This document shows, piece after piece, positions 15,540-24,356 of a stretch of DNA of 64,000 nucleotides (position 1 is its first letter; every line of letters starts with the position of its first letter). The DNA is from Micromonospora purpureochromogenes (GTDB lineage: Bacteria > Actinomycetota > Actinomycetes > Mycobacteriales > Micromonosporaceae), in NCBI RefSeq assembly GCF_900091515.1, contig NZ_LT607410.1:6386001-6450000 (forward strand). Direction: 5' to 3'. The notes under the pieces were generated by a model. That model saw only the letters and a list, made by a program, of their open reading frames with translations, ran no database searches and was not told the DNA's origin. Made by a program: the position numbers and the translations under genes.

Positions 15540-17177
15540 ATGACCGACGCCACCAACCCGGCACCGCCGGCCGCCGACGCCGACTGGTGGCGGTCCGCGG
15601 TCGTCTACCAGGTCTACGTCCGCAGCTTCGCCGACGCCGACGGCGACGGCGTCGGCGACCTCCGGGGCATCCGGGAGCGGCTGCCGTACCTGCGCGACCT
15701 CGGGGTCGACGCGCTCTGGTTGACCCCCTTCTACACCTCGCCGCAGGTCGACGCCGGCTACGACGTCGCCGACTACCGCGACGTCGACCCGCTGTTCGGC
15801 ACGCTCACCGACTTCGACGCGATGATCACCGACGCGCACGCCCTCGGGCTGCGGATCATCGTCGACCTGGTGCCCAACCACACCTCCAGCGCGCACCCCT
15901 GGTTCCAGGCCGCGCTGGCCGCCGGCCCCGGCTCGCCGGAGCGGGAGCTCTACCTCTTCGCGGACGGCAAGGGCGAGCACGGCGAGCTGCCCCCGAACGA
16001 CTGGGAGAGCATCTTCGGCGGCCCGGCCTGGACCCGGCTGCCGGGCGGCCAGTGGTACCTGCACCTGTTCGACCCGGCCCAGCCCGACCTGAACTGGCGG
16101 CACCCGCGGGTGCGCGCCGAGTTCGAGGGCGTGCTCCGCTTCTGGCTGGACCGTGGCGTCGACGGGTTCCGGATCGACGTGGCGCACGGGATGATCAAGG
16201 CCGAAGGGCTGCCGGACGTCGGCTTCAGCTCGATGACCACCGGCCAGCGCCAGTCCGAACTGCTCGGCAAGGGCCGCCTGCCCTACTTCGACCAGGACGA
16301 GGTGCACGAGATCTACCGTGCCTGGCGGCCGATCCTGGACAGCTACCCGGGCGGCCGGATGGCGGTGGCCGAGGCGTGGGCGGAGACCCCGCAGCGGCTG
16401 GCCCGCTACATCGGCCCGGACGAGCTGCACCAGGCGTTCAGCTTCGACTTCCTCGACGCCACCTGGTCGGCCGACTCGTTCCGCAAGGTCATCGACACCG
16501 CGCTGGCCGAGTCCACCATCGTCGGCGCCCCGACCACCTGGGTGCTGTCCAACCATGACCGGCAGCGGCACGTCACCCGGTACGGCGATGGCGAGGTCGG
16601 CCTGCGCCGGGCCCGGGCCGCCGCCCTGCTGATGCTGGCCCTGCCCGGCTGCGCCTACGTCTACCAGGGCGAGGAGCTGGGCCTGCCGGAGGTGCTGGAC
16701 CTCCCCGACGAGCTGCGCCAGGATCCGGCGTTCCTGCGTACCGGGGAGAGCCGCGACGGTTGCCGGGTGCCGATCCCGTGGAGCGGCGAGCTGGCCCCGT
16801 ACGGCTTCGGCCCGGAGGGCAGCGAGCTGAGCTGGCTGCCGGCCCCGGCGACCTGGCGTGCCCTCTCGGTGGCCGCCCAGACCGGCGTCGCCGGCTCCAC
16901 CCTGGAGCTGTACCGCGCCGCGCTGCGCATCCGGCACGAGCACCCGGCGCTGGCCGGCACGACCGGCGGGGTGACCTGGCTGGAGGGCGGGCCCGGCATG
17001 CTCGCCTTCAGCCGCACCGGCGGCGGGACCACGCTGACCTGCGTGGTCAACATCAGCGGCGCAGCGGCCCTCGTCGAGGGGTACGGCCCGCCGCTCGTCG
17101 CGAGCGAGGACCTCACCGAGCAGGGATCGGGTCATCTCCTGCCGGTGGACGCAGCTGCGTGGTTCGAACGGCGCTGA
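15540..17177 (+). CDS. Alpha-glucosidase, GH13 (oligo-1,6-glucosidase/maltase type)
   Basis: 545 residues with no signal peptide, so cytoplasmic. The barrel starts at VVYQVYVRSFADADGDGVGD (about 21-40) with the GDGVGDL loop of the oligo-1,6-glucosidase/maltase group. Conserved regions: I DLVPNH (109-114), II GFRIDVAHG with nucleophile Asp213, III AVAEAW with acid/base Glu278, and IV LSNHD with Asp340. The ILDSYPGGRMAVAEAW context fits actinobacterial AglA/MalL proteins. It hydrolyses terminal alpha-glucosidic bonds in maltose or isomaltose delivered by MalEFG. It is transcribed in the same direction as the regulator but has its own operator-covered promoter. The exact linkage preference cannot be read from sequence. 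Confidence 0.9.
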   Translation: MTDATNPAPPAADADWWRSAVVYQVYVRSFADADGDGVGDLRGIRERLPYLRDLGVDALWLTPFYTSPQVDAGYDVADYRDVDPLFGTLTDFDAMITDAHALGLRIIVDLVPNHTSSAHPWFQAALAAGPGSPERELYLFADGKGEHGELPPNDWESIFGGPAWTRLPGGQWYLHLFDPAQPDLNWRHPRVRAEFEGVLRFWLDRGVDGFRIDVAHGMIKAEGLPDVGFSSMTTGQRQSELLGKGRLPYFDQDEVHEIYRAWRPILDSYPGGRMAVAEAWAETPQRLARYIGPDELHQAFSFDFLDATWSADSFRKVIDTALAESTIVGAPTTWVLSNHDRQRHVTRYGDGEVGLRRARAAALLMLALPGCAYVYQGEELGLPEVLDLPDELRQDPAFLRTGESRDGCRVPIPWSGELAPYGFGPEGSELSWLPAPATWRALSVAAQTGVAGSTLELYRAALRIRHEHPALAGTTGGVTWLEGGPGMLAFSRTGGGTTLTCVVNISGAAALVEGYGPPLVASEDLTEQGSGHLLPVDAAAWFERR

Positions 17178-17270
17178 GCCGGGTAACCCGCCATTGACCT
17201 GGTCGTCCGTTGTGCTCCGCGCCGACGGGCGACTGGGCCTGCCGACCCCTTGTGGTGGGGGGTGAGGTGG

Positions 17271-17306
17271 CACCGGCGCCTCGGGGAGTTCCCCGGGGCG
17301 CCGGTG
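17271..17306. terminator. Bidirectional terminator hairpin after the alpha-glucosidase
   Basis: The 16-bp arms CACCGGCGCCTCGGGG and CCCCGGGGCGCCGGTG enclose a four-base loop, with a single G-U type pair. It lies between convergent genes and is followed by TCCGTTTCC. Confidence 0.8.
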
Positions 17307-17327
17307 TCCGTTTCCGGCGCTGACGGG

Positions 17328-17774
17328 TCAGCGGCCCTTGCGCCGCAGCAGCTCCGAGATCCGCGCGAAGCCGGCCCGCAGCTCGTCCTCGCTGGGTGCC
17401 GGCTGCGGCGCGACCGGGTGCTCGGCCCGCGCGGCCGCCTGCTCCAGCTCCTCGTCGAGCACGTCCTCGAAGTCCCCGTAGAGGTCGGACTCGTCGATCC
17501 GGGCCGCCTCGTCCTCGGCGGCGATCTGCGCGGCGGCGATCTCGCCGCGCACCTCCTCGGCCGACAACGCCGGCACCAGCGGCTCGACCACCGCCATCAG
17601 CTGCTCCTCGGCCACCACCGCCTCGGCCAGGGCCAGGGCGTGCGGGCGCTCGTACGGGCCGCAGACCACCGGCTCCCACTCGGCGGGGTCGCCGAGGGGG
17701 CCGAACGTGATGATCCACGGCAGGCCGAGCATCGGCGAGTCGTCCGGCAGGTCCAACGTCACGAGTGCGCCCAC
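17328..17774 (-). CDS. Small acidic protein, function unknown
   Basis: 148 residues from a GTG at 17774; an in-frame extension to 17840 adds 22 residues that look unstructured. The N-terminal part (LVTLDLPDDSPMLGLPWIIT then FGPLGDPAEWEPVVCGPYER) is ordered, with a Trp-rich patch. The remainder is Glu/Ala-rich helix including DESDLYGDFEDVLDEELEQA, and the C-terminal 20 residues are basic (ISELLRRKGR). There is no signal or membrane segment. I do not recognise a characterised family. It stands alone, converging with the alpha-glucosidase gene across a terminator. Confidence 0.6.
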   Translation of the reverse strand: MGALVTLDLPDDSPMLGLPWIITFGPLGDPAEWEPVVCGPYERPHALALAEAVVAEEQLMAVVEPLVPALSAEEVRGEIAAAQIAAEDEAARIDESDLYGDFEDVLDEELEQAAARAEHPVAPQPAPSEDELRAGFARISELLRRKGR

Positions 17775-17872
17775 GCGCTCATCATGGCCGGTCCCGGCGG
17801 GAAGGTGAGTGGCATTTGCGGCAACTGCCGGTTCGCGCATCGGTCGGTTTCCTGACCTGTTCGTCCGTCGAC

Positions 17873-18241
17873 TCAGCCCGGGCGGGCGGCGTCGAGAGCG
17901 GCGCGGACCAGGGCGAGTGCCCGATCCGGCGGCAAGCCGAGCCGCACCGCCTCGTCGGCGTACCGGGCCGCCGCCCGCTGCAACCGGTCGGTCGCATCGT
18001 CCCGGCCCGGCGCGACGTACGTCCCGTGCCGCCCCCGGGTCTCCAGCAGCCCGGCCGCCTCCAGCTCCCGGTACGCCCGCGCCACGGTGTTCGCCGCCAG
18101 CCCCAGCTCGGCGGCGAACTGGCGCACCGGCGGCAGCCGGGTGCCCACCGGCAGCCGCCCGTCGCCGATCATCGCGGCCAACTGCCCGCGCACCTGCTCG
18201 TACGGGGGCACCGCCGACCCCGGGTCGATCTCGATCAGCAC
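17873..18241 (-). CDS. GntR family regulator, short YtrA-like type
   Basis: 122 residues. The winged helix-turn-helix is the N-terminal two-thirds: PPYEQVRGQLAAMIGDGRLP (about 12-31), LPPVRQFAAELGLAANTVAR (about 36-55), and AYRELEAAGLLETRGRHGTY. Only about 45 helical residues follow, so there is no large effector domain; this is the YtrA subgroup, which often controls membrane-protein or ABC-transporter genes. The GTG start follows the stop of the YihY gene by one base (TGACGTG), so the two are translated together and functional linkage is likely. Confidence 0.85.
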   Translation of the reverse strand: MLIEIDPGSAVPPYEQVRGQLAAMIGDGRLPVGTRLPPVRQFAAELGLAANTVARAYRELEAAGLLETRGRHGTYVAPGRDDATDRLQRAAARYADEAVRLGLPPDRALALVRAALDAARPG

Positions 18242-18242
18242 G

Positions 18243-19181
18243 TCAGCCCGCCCCTCCCGGCGTCCCCGGATCGGTGTCCGGGTCCTTGTCGACGTCGAGG
18301 TCCGCCGGGACGGGCCCGTCGGAGAGGTCGACCACCCGCCCGTGCCGGCTGGTCGCGGCGAGCGCCGCGCCGAAGAGCACCAACTGGTTGAGCAGGTACA
18401 GGTAGAGCAGCAACCCGACCGCGCTGGCCACCACCGTGTACGCCGGGTTCCGCTCGGTGCGCACCACGTAGTAGCGCCCGACGGTGTTGAGCAGTGTGAT
18501 GCCCACCGCGACGATCAGCACCACCGGCCGCAGCCGCCGGCGACTCATCCGCAGCCGGGGCACCGCCACCAGCAGCGCCGTCGCCAGCACCGCGTTGACC
18601 ACCACGCTGAGCGCCGCGCTGACCGTGGTCAGCCCGACCGAGCCGGTGGCCCGCAGCAGGAAGCGCAGCAGGGACTCCAGGGCGTCGACGGCCGCCACCG
18701 AGATGCCGAGCATCACGAAGACCAGCAGCAGCACGCCCAGGTCGACCAGGCGGCGCACCACCAGGTTGCCGGGCTGCTGGTTGAAGCCGTACATCAGCCG
18801 CTGCGAGGAGCGGATCGCCTCCACCCAGCCGATCCCGGTGAAGACCAGGATGACCAGGCCGATCACGCCGACGGTGTTGCTGCTCTCGGCGATCTGCCCG
18901 GGGTCGAGGAACGGCAGGTTCTCCCGCAGGAAGTCCGCCGCGGCGTCGCTGACCTCGTCGTTGTCCTCCAGGATCGCCCCGAAGATCGAGTACGCCACCA
19001 GGGCGAGCGCGAAGACCGCGAAGAAGCCGTAGTAGGCGATCGCCGCGGCCAGCCGCCCGCCCAGCACGTTCCCGTAGAGGTCGATGGCCCGCCAGAGGTG
19101 GTCGAAGCGGGGCCACCGGTGCCGGGCCGTGGTGAACCGGCGGTCGATCCCGCCCGTCAGCCGGCCCCACGCGTCCACCAC
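18243..19181 (-). CDS. YihY/BrkB family integral membrane protein
   Basis: 312 residues. After a short amphipathic N-terminus, six helices can be seen at about 45-68, 100-122, 140-165, 182-208, 215-236 and 248-272. Family hallmarks are LAAAIAYYGFFAVFALAL (first helix), GIGWVEAIRSSQRLMYG and the last helix LYLYLLNQLVLFGAALAATS. The C-terminus is acidic and Pro/Asp-rich. The family was once called ribonuclease BN, wrongly; its biochemical role is unresolved. The coupled GntR gene downstream suggests regulated expression. Confidence 0.88.
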   Translation of the reverse strand: MVDAWGRLTGGIDRRFTTARHRWPRFDHLWRAIDLYGNVLGGRLAAAIAYYGFFAVFALALVAYSIFGAILEDNDEVSDAAADFLRENLPFLDPGQIAESSNTVGVIGLVILVFTGIGWVEAIRSSQRLMYGFNQQPGNLVVRRLVDLGVLLLVFVMLGISVAAVDALESLLRFLLRATGSVGLTTVSAALSVVVNAVLATALLVAVPRLRMSRRRLRPVVLIVAVGITLLNTVGRYYVVRTERNPAYTVVASAVGLLLYLYLLNQLVLFGAALAATSRHGRVVDLSDGPVPADLDVDKDPDTDPGTPGGAG

Positions 19182-19232
19182 GTCATCCTCGCCGATCTCC
19201 CGCCGCGGGCGGGCCTGTGGCCACCGGCCCGG

Positions 19233-19790
19233 TCAGCCGCCGAGCCGGAAGTCCCGGCGGGGTTGCCACCGGGTCGCACCGCTGTGCGAGAAGAGCGTGA
19301 ACGAGTCCACCTCGAACATGGCCGAGAAGTCGGCCAGGTCCTCGTACGCCCGGTCCAGCGCCTCGGGGGCGACGTCCTGCGCGACCGTGACGTGCGGGTG
19401 GTACGGGAAGCGGGCCTCCCGGTGCAGCTCGGGTGCGGCGTTGATGGCGGCGGCGAGCAGCTCGCACTCGCTGATCCCGGCGGCCACCGTCACGAACACC
19501 ACCTGGGTCACCGGCCGGAACGTGCCCGTGCCGCGCAGGTGCAGGGTGAACGGCAGGTGCCGGGCGGCCACCCGGCTCAGGTGCTCCTCGACCGCCGGCA
19601 GCGCCACCACCGGGATCTCGGTGGGCCCGAGCAGCGTCACGTGCGCCGGGACCACCTGCGGGTCGCCGGACTCGGCCCGCCGCCGGGTGAGCATGCCGCC
19701 CCACGGCTCCGGGACGTCCACCGCGATCCCGATCTGGATGGTGCCGCCGTCCACCGGCGCCCCGTCCCTGCGATCCACGCTCCGCGCCAC
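19233..19790 (-). CDS. 2'-5' RNA ligase/2H phosphoesterase family protein
   Basis: 185 residues with the two HxT motifs of the 2H superfamily: HVTLLGP at about 50-56 and HVTVAQD at about 129-135, spaced as in ThpR/LigT. These His/Thr pairs form the active site for cyclic phosphodiester bonds. The N-terminal strand IQIGIAVDVPEPWG is the usual first beta strand. It sits between the YihY gene and trpS on the same strand with short gaps (51 and 31 bases). The RNA substrate is unknown. The start is uncertain by a few codons because the GTG at 19790 overlaps the purine-rich ribosome site. Confidence 0.78.
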   Translation of the reverse strand: MARSVDRRDGAPVDGGTIQIGIAVDVPEPWGGMLTRRRAESGDPQVVPAHVTLLGPTEIPVVALPAVEEHLSRVAARHLPFTLHLRGTGTFRPVTQVVFVTVAAGISECELLAAAINAAPELHREARFPYHPHVTVAQDVAPEALDRAYEDLADFSAMFEVDSFTLFSHSGATRWQPRRDFRLGG

Positions 19791-19821
19791 CCCTCCACCC
19801 GTACCCGTCGGCCCGGAGCCG

Positions 19822-20880
<1,059 letters not shown>

Positions 20881-21894
20881 TCATGACGGGCCGGCGGGTC
20901 GGCTCGCCGCCGGCCCGGCGGGGGTGGTGACCTCGCGCCGCTGCTCCGGCAGGCGGGCCGCGGAGACCGCGACCCGGGACACCCGGCGCCCCTCCAGGGC
21001 CAGCACCCGCAGCAGCCAGCCGTCGACCGGCTCGTCCGGCGCCTCGGCGTCGACGGAGGACACCGGCACCTCGTCGCCGGCCACCGGCAGCCGGCCGAGC
21101 GCCGCCATCAGGTAGCCGCCGACCGTCTCGTACGGCCCGACGGGCAGCGGCACCCCGGTGCGCTCGGCGAAGTCGGCGAGGTTGAGCCGGCCGTCCACCA
21201 CGGCGGGCAGGCCCGCGTGCGCGGGCTCGAGGTCGCCGTCGTACTCGTCGTGGATCTCCCCGACCAGCTCCTCGATCAGGTCCTCACACGTGACGATGCC
21301 GGCGGTGCCGCCGTACTCGTCGACCACCACCGCCAGGTGGTGTCCCTCCTTGCGCATCTCGGTCAGGGCGGCGAGCACCCGCTTGCTGCCGGGCAGCTGT
21401 TTCACCTCGCGGGTCAGCTCGCCTACGGTGGTGCACGGGTCGAGGTCGGGGCGGAGCAGCACGTCCCGCAGGTGCACGAAGCCGACCACGTCGTCCTGGG
21501 TGCCGTCGACCACCGGGTAGCGGGTGTGCGTCTCGGCCCGGACCACCCGCTCGGCCTCGGCGATGGTCAGCCCGGCGGAGAGGAAGACGACCTCGGTGCG
21601 GGGCATCATCACCTCACGGACCAGGCTCGCGCCGGCCACCAGCACCTCGTCGATGATCCGCCGCTCGTCCGGGTCCAGCCGGGTGTTGGCCGCGACGAGG
21701 TCGCGCAGCTCGTCCTCGCTGATCCGCTCCCGCCCGGCCGCCGGGCTGGCGCCGAGCAGGTCGGTGACGAGGCGGGTGGCGCCGTCGGCGGCCCGGACGA
21801 CGAGCCGGGCCACCGCCCGGGCGATCGGCCCGGGCCGGCGTCGGGGCCGCCCCGACGCGCGTCGACGCAGCCCGGGACCGCCCGCTTCCCGCAT
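20881..21894 (-). CDS. CBS-pair/CorC-HlyC domain protein lacking the DUF21 membrane domain
   Basis: 337 residues. A basic N-terminus (1-50) leads to ISEDELRDLVAANTRLDPDE and VMMPRTEVVFL, the entry to the CBS pair (about 95-215), then the signature DEYGGTAGIVTCEDLIEELV (about 213-232), and a C-terminal CorC_HlyC domain with YETVGGYLMAALGRLP. In most actinobacterial homologues a four-helix DUF21 domain precedes the CBS pair; here the ORF upstream of the ATG is only antisense of galE, so that domain is absent, as in E. coli CorC/YbeX. A role in magnesium/cobalt homeostasis is by family only. TACCAT seven bases before the ATG suggests a leaderless message. Confidence 0.82.
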   Translation of the reverse strand: MREAGGPGLRRRASGRPRRRPGPIARAVARLVVRAADGATRLVTDLLGASPAAGRERISEDELRDLVAANTRLDPDERRIIDEVLVAGASLVREVMMPRTEVVFLSAGLTIAEAERVVRAETHTRYPVVDGTQDDVVGFVHLRDVLLRPDLDPCTTVGELTREVKQLPGSKRVLAALTEMRKEGHHLAVVVDEYGGTAGIVTCEDLIEELVGEIHDEYDGDLEPAHAGLPAVVDGRLNLADFAERTGVPLPVGPYETVGGYLMAALGRLPVAGDEVPVSSVDAEAPDEPVDGWLLRVLALEGRRVSRVAVSAARLPEQRREVTTPAGPAASRPAGPS

Positions 21895-21901
21895 GAAAAA
21901 G

Positions 21902-21907
21902 ATGGTA
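21902..21907 (-). promoter_or_regulatory. -10 box of the CBS/CorC gene, probably leaderless
   Basis: TACCAT on the minus strand ends seven bases before the ATG at 21894; no Shine-Dalgarno sequence lies between. Confidence 0.45.
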
Positions 21908-22069
21908 AGGCTGCGTGTCACCGCCGGCCGGCGATGTTCGGATCTGTTCAGTCGTGAAGGTTTATGATGGAATGAGGCCGGGCCGCGACGCTGAGCGCGG
22001 GCACAGCGTGCGGCCGTAGGGTGATCACGAACGGCCGCGACGGGACGCGGCCAGGCAGGAGGACCCGAC

Positions 22070-23053
22070 GTGAAACTGCTCGTCACCGGCGGCGCCGGCT
22101 TCATCGGCAGCGTGGTGACCCGGATGCTGCTCGACAACGGCCACGACGTGACGGTCCTCGACGACCTGCGCACCGGCCACCGGGCCGCGCTCGCGCCGGA
22201 CGCCACCCACGTCGAGCTGCCCGTCCACGAGGCCGCCCGGGTGCTCACCCCGGAGGCCGGCTTCGACGGGGTGCTGCACTTCGCCGCGCTGATCGCCGCC
22301 GGCGAGTCGATGGTCAAGCCGGAGCTGTACTGGCACGCCAACACGGTCAGCTCGATCGCCCTGATCGACGCCGTCCGCGCCGCCCGGGTGCCCCGGCTGG
22401 TCTTCTCCTCCACCGCCGCCGTCTACGGCAACCCCACCGAGCTGCCCATCCCGGAGACCGCGGCCAAGGCCCCCACCAACACGTACGGGGCCACCAAGCT
22501 CGCCGTCGACATGGCGCTCACCTCCGAGGCGATCGCCCACGACCTGGCCACCGTCTCGCTGCGCTACTTCAACGTCGCCGGGGCGTACCTCCGCGACGAC
22601 CTGGCGATCGGCGAACGGCACGACCCGGAGACCCACCTGATCCCGATCGCGCTGGACGTCGCCGCCGGCCGGCGGGAGAAGCTCCAACTCTTCGGCGACG
22701 ACTACCCCACCGTCGACGGCACCTGCGTGCGCGACTACATCCACGTGGCGGACCTGGCCCGGGCCCACCTGCTGGCGCTCAGCGCCGCCGTGCCCGGCCG
22801 GCACCGGATCTACAACCTGGGCAACGGCAACGGCTTCACCAACCGCCAGGTGGTCGACGTGGTCCGCGAGGTCACCGGACACCCGCTGCCGGTGGAGATC
22901 GCGCCGCGCCGCGAGGGCGACCCGGCCGAGCTGGTCGCCTCCGCCGCGCTGGCCCGCGAGGAGCTGGGCTGGACGCCGGAGAAGCCGACCCTGCACGACA
23001 TGGTCGGCGACGCCTGGGCCTTCTACCGCGCGCACGTGCTGGGGCAGCGATGA
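22070..23053 (+). CDS. galE: UDP-glucose 4-epimerase
   Basis: 327 residues of the extended short-chain dehydrogenase family. The NAD-binding GGAGFIGSVV is at about 8-17. The catalytic Ser/Thr region is VFSSTAAVYGNP and the YxxxK motif is YGATKLAVD (about 143-151). FNVAGAY is typical for GalE. Starts at a GTG with AGGAGG seven bases upstream. It interconverts UDP-glucose and UDP-galactose. Coupled to galK by an ATGA overlap, so this is a Leloir pathway operon, although no galT is present in the window. Confidence 0.92.
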   Translation: MKLLVTGGAGFIGSVVTRMLLDNGHDVTVLDDLRTGHRAALAPDATHVELPVHEAARVLTPEAGFDGVLHFAALIAAGESMVKPELYWHANTVSSIALIDAVRAARVPRLVFSSTAAVYGNPTELPIPETAAKAPTNTYGATKLAVDMALTSEAIAHDLATVSLRYFNVAGAYLRDDLAIGERHDPETHLIPIALDVAAGRREKLQLFGDDYPTVDGTCVRDYIHVADLARAHLLALSAAVPGRHRIYNLGNGNGFTNRQVVDVVREVTGHPLPVEIAPRREGDPAELVASAALAREELGWTPEKPTLHDMVGDAWAFYRAHVLGQR

Positions 23054-24249
23054 GCGGGCCGGCCGCGCAGACCGCGCCGCCCGGGGCCGCGTCGGGCGAC
23101 GTCGCGGCCCGCGCCGCCGCCGGCTTCCACGCCGGGTACGGCGAGCCGCCCGCCGGCCGCTGGGCGGCTCCCGGCCGGGCCAACCTGATCGGCGAGCACA
23201 CCGACTACAACGACGGCTTCGTGCTCCCCTTCGCGCTGACCCTGCGGACCGTGGTCGCCGCCGCCCCGCAGCCCGGTGAGCGGTGGACGGTCCGGTCCGA
23301 GCTCTCCGCCGAGGCCGTGGAGTTCGGCGCCGACGAGGTCGACGAGCCGGGCCGGGTCACAGGTTGGGCGGCGTACGTGGCCGGGGTCGTCTGGGCGCTG
23401 CGCGAGGCCGGGTACGACGTGCCCGGTGCCCGGCTGGCGATCGCCTCCGACGTCCCGGTCGGCTCCGGCCTCTCCTCCTCGGCGGCCATCGAGGCGGCGG
23501 CGCTCGCCGCCCTGCTGGACCTGGGCGGGCTGGACCTGCCCGCCGAGAAGCAGCCACGGCTGGCCCAGCGGGCCGAGAACGCCTACGTCGGCGCGCCCAC
23601 CGGGATCATGGACCAGTCCGCGGTGATCCGCTGCCGGGAGGGGCACGCCCTCTTCCTGGACTGCCGCACCGAGGCCGTCGAACACATCCCGTTCGACCTC
23701 GACGCCGCCGGGCTGGCCGTGCTCGTCATCGACAGCCGCGCACCGCACCGACACGCCGACGGCGAGTACGCCTCCCGCCGCGCCGCCTGCGAACGGGCCG
23801 CCTCGCTGCTCGGGGTGCCGGCGCTGCGGGACGTGCCGGTCGCCGACCTCGACGCCGCGCTGGCCCGGCTCGACGACGACGAGATCCGCCGCCGGGTCCG
23901 GCACGTGGTGACCGAGAACCAGCGGGTGCTGGACACCGCCGACCTGCTCCGCGCCGGCCGGGTACGCGAGATCGGCCCGCTGCTCACCGCCTCGCACGCC
24001 TCCATGCGGGACGACTTCGAGATCACCGTCCCGGAGATCGACACCGCGGTCGAGGCGGCCCTGGCGGCCGGCGCGCTCGGCGCCCGGATGACCGGCGGCG
24101 GCTTCGGCGGCTGCGTCCTCGCCCTGGTCGACGCCGACCGGGCCGACGCCGTCGCCCGCACCGTGACGGACGCCTACACCGACCGCGGCTTCCCCGCCCC
24201 CACCCACGTCACGGTCCTCCCCGCCCCCGGCGCCACCCGCCTCGACTAA
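23050..24249 (+). CDS. galK: Galactokinase
   Basis: 399 residues, GHMP kinase family. The substrate motif GRANLIGEHTDYNDGFVLP lies at about 43-61, the ATP loop PVGSGLSSSAAIEAAALA at about 137-154, and the C-terminal GHMP motif GARMTGGGFGGCVLAL near 340-355. The ATG overlaps the galE stop (ATGA). It phosphorylates galactose at C1. The N-terminal 20 residues are Ala/Pro-rich and probably disordered. A strong palindrome follows the stop. Confidence 0.93.
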   Translation: MSGPAAQTAPPGAASGDVAARAAAGFHAGYGEPPAGRWAAPGRANLIGEHTDYNDGFVLPFALTLRTVVAAAPQPGERWTVRSELSAEAVEFGADEVDEPGRVTGWAAYVAGVVWALREAGYDVPGARLAIASDVPVGSGLSSSAAIEAAALAALLDLGGLDLPAEKQPRLAQRAENAYVGAPTGIMDQSAVIRCREGHALFLDCRTEAVEHIPFDLDAAGLAVLVIDSRAPHRHADGEYASRRAACERAASLLGVPALRDVPVADLDAALARLDDDEIRRRVRHVVTENQRVLDTADLLRAGRVREIGPLLTASHASMRDDFEITVPEIDTAVEAALAAGALGARMTGGGFGGCVLALVDADRADAVARTVTDAYTDRGFPAPTHVTVLPAPGATRLD

Positions 24250-24277
24250 CCCCCCCTCGCCCCCCGACGTCGGGGGC

Positions 24278-24335
24278 CACTTACAGAGAAAGAGTGGCTA
24301 TCCACGCTGGAATAGCCACTCTTTCTCTGTAAGTG
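24278..24335. terminator. 24-bp perfect palindrome between galK and cysN
   Basis: The arms 24278-24301 and 24312-24335 are perfectly complementary over 24 bp around a 10-base loop. The arm begins CACTTACAGAGAAAG and is about half A+T, far richer than its surroundings. It lies between convergent galK and cysN and can work as a bidirectional terminator, but length, perfection and composition also suit a dispersed palindromic element. Confidence 0.8.
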
Positions 24336-24356
24336 CGTCCGCAAACCCGGGGTGGG

